NCBI GenBank assembly: GCA_937969125.1
Contig: CALBVA010000192.1
Span: 1-7,250 of the forward strand
Direction of reading: 5' to 3'
Length of the DNA stretch: 7,250 nucleotides
Source: an uncultured Verrucomicrobiales bacterium
GTDB lineage: Bacteria > Verrucomicrobiota > Verrucomicrobiia > Verrucomicrobiales > Akkermansiaceae
Part shown: piece after piece, positions 6,483 to 7,250 of the stretch
Numbering within the stretch: position 1 is the stretch's first letter
How the letters are laid out: every line of letters starts with the position of its first letter
The notes under the pieces: generated by a model
Seen by the model: the letters and a program-made list of their open reading frames with translations, nothing else
Told to the model about the DNA's origin: nothing
The model's database searches: none
Made by a program: the position numbers and the translations under genes

Positions 6483-7189
6483 CTTCCGTCCTCCAACCAG
6501 TTCGCCATTCCCAAAACCTTCGCGACCCCGCGTGGGCCGGTTTCGCCGGTAAGCTTGGCTAGGTGCCCCACCAGCTCCATACGCCGAGCATCAGACCAGC
6601 CGCCGCTACGATATCGAAAAGCCAGAATGGCAGCTTCCTCCTCCCGGGTGAGCTTAAGATTCACCGGGACACGGTCCATGGGCGGCGGTCCGGGAATGAT
6701 GGGATCGATGCGCGGGCGAGCGTAAACGACGAGAGTATTTGCAGCGAAGTCTCCGAGGCGCTGAAAGCGGGCATTGAAAAAAGCAATAAGTGGGACAAAG
6801 GGCGTGAGAATCTCAATCATGCGAAGGAAGTTCCGCACCATGGACTGGCCGACGGTGACCGAACCACCGGAATCATTGACGACACGTAGACCGAAGGCCC
6901 GCTTGCCCCAGGTGGAGCCCTTAGACCCGACTTCGAAGATGACGTGGTAGAACCAGGTGATGAAAAAGCTGGCCAGCATCCGGAAGCCATCGCCCACGCG
7001 ATCTCCAAAGACGGGGAGCAGAAAAAAAATCAGAAAAACAACGACCCACAAAATCGCGAACTGAATGAGCAAATCCAAAAGAAAAGCGACGAAGCGCAGG
7101 AAAGGCCCGGCGACGCGGAGGTGAATCTCCATCCCCTCGGCGAGTTCGATTGTTTGCAGGGTATCTATGCGACGCGCCGTGGATGACAT
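6479..7189 (-). CDS. RDD-family membrane protein, first gene of the operon
   Basis: This 236-residue protein starts with a short polar segment (DTLQTIELAEGMEIHLRVAG, 9-28) and then an RDD domain. R32 and D39 flank the start of span 1 (about 33-57). Span 2 is about 69-86, followed by the signature GSKGSTWGKR (88-97), NFLR (120-123), span 3 (about 125-139) and QRLGDFAANT (143-152). Residues 160-236 form a charged, helical-looking cytoplasmic tail (LTREEEAAILAFRYRSGGW at 179-197), longer than in minimal RDD proteins and a candidate docking arm. RDD proteins have been linked to transport or ion exchange in some bacteria, but most are uncharacterised; position in this operon is the better clue. 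The ATG at 7189 lacks a clear Shine-Dalgarno. No in-frame alternative is better supported, and the conserved-looking DTLQTIEL segment argues for this start. Confidence 0.92.
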   Translation of the reverse strand: MSSTARRIDTLQTIELAEGMEIHLRVAGPFLRFVAFLLDLLIQFAILWVVVFLIFFLLPVFGDRVGDGFRMLASFFITWFYHVIFEVGSKGSTWGKRAFGLRVVNDSGGSVTVGQSMVRNFLRMIEILTPFVPLIAFFNARFQRLGDFAANTLVVYARPRIDPIIPGPPPMDRVPVNLKLTREEEAAILAFRYRSGGWSDARRMELVGHLAKLTGETGPRGVAKVLGMANWLEDGR

Positions 7190-7250
7190 CTGATCTGGGC
7201 TTAGAAACTAGCCCTTCCAACCTAGGCGTAAAGCCCTGATCTCCGCTATC
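7190..7250 (-). promoter_or_regulatory. operon leader with two mutually exclusive short stems
   Basis: This is the sequence just upstream of the first operon gene. On the minus strand GGGCT occurs twice (7236-7232 and 7214-7210), and one AGCCC (7201-7197) follows. The nearer GGGCTAG can pair with CTAAGCCC (7204-7197) as a 7-bp stem with one bulge and a 3-base loop. The farther GGGCTT can pair with AAGCCC instead. Only one stem can form at a time, and both end about 7 bases from the RDD start codon, so they could affect ribosome access. No convincing promoter is visible in these 61 bases; it may lie beyond the window. Confidence 0.3.

Noticed and set aside
430..7189. Defence system based on a MoxR-VWA pair
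   Set aside because: Some MoxR/VWA pairs occur in antiviral modules, but there is no nuclease, protease or other effector here. The membrane gene set matches the widespread housekeeping-type cluster.
7190..7250. Sigma-70 promoter for the operon (TTTACG with TAGTTT, 16-base spacer, minus strand)
   Set aside because: Matches are only 4/6 and 3/6 to the consensus and too close to chance in such a short stretch.

Overview
The window is about 7.25 kb of moderately GC-rich bacterial DNA. One six-gene block, all on the minus strand, fills roughly positions 430-7189. A 227-base AT-richer gap and the start of a transposase gene on the left edge make up most of the rest. There are no rRNA, tRNA or CRISPR sequences. 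A lipoprotein signal and several polytopic membrane proteins fit a Gram-negative cell. The style of the RDD protein and of the transposase start suggests Verrucomicrobiota (Puniceicoccales/Opitutae-like). That is recall-based inference and has not been tested by any search.

Reading in the direction of transcription (right to left): a 61-base leader with short alternative stems (7190-7250); an RDD-family membrane protein; a SpoIIM/DUF95-family membrane protein; a large polytopic protein with a C-terminal DUF4129-like domain; a DUF4350-type lipoprotein with a second membrane span; a MoxR-family AAA+ ATPase; and a DUF58 (von Willebrand A-like) membrane protein. Three junctions are 4-base ATGA stop/start overlaps, one is an 11-base overlap or 4-base gap depending on the start chosen, and the last is a 12-base gap. 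The six genes therefore look like one translationally coupled operon.

MoxR with DUF58 is a classic ATPase/VWA pair. MoxR proteins are thought to act as chaperone-like remodelers that work with a VWA partner. The other four proteins are membrane-embedded, so the block probably encodes a membrane-associated assembly or remodelling system with MoxR on the cytoplasmic side. The same families co-occur in many Gram-negative genomes, but the substrate and physiological role are not established to my knowledge. This is the most interesting content here: a conserved, coupled, poorly characterised system rather than a new one.

Downstream of the operon, 203-429 holds three inverted repeats: a weak terminator candidate at the DUF58 stop codon, a strong 11-bp hairpin (320-356), and a small GC-rich hairpin (266-281). 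Beyond them lies the first 67 codons of a probable IS630-family transposase (1-202, minus strand), which runs off the left edge. The insertion sequence therefore lies directly downstream of the operon and does not interrupt it.
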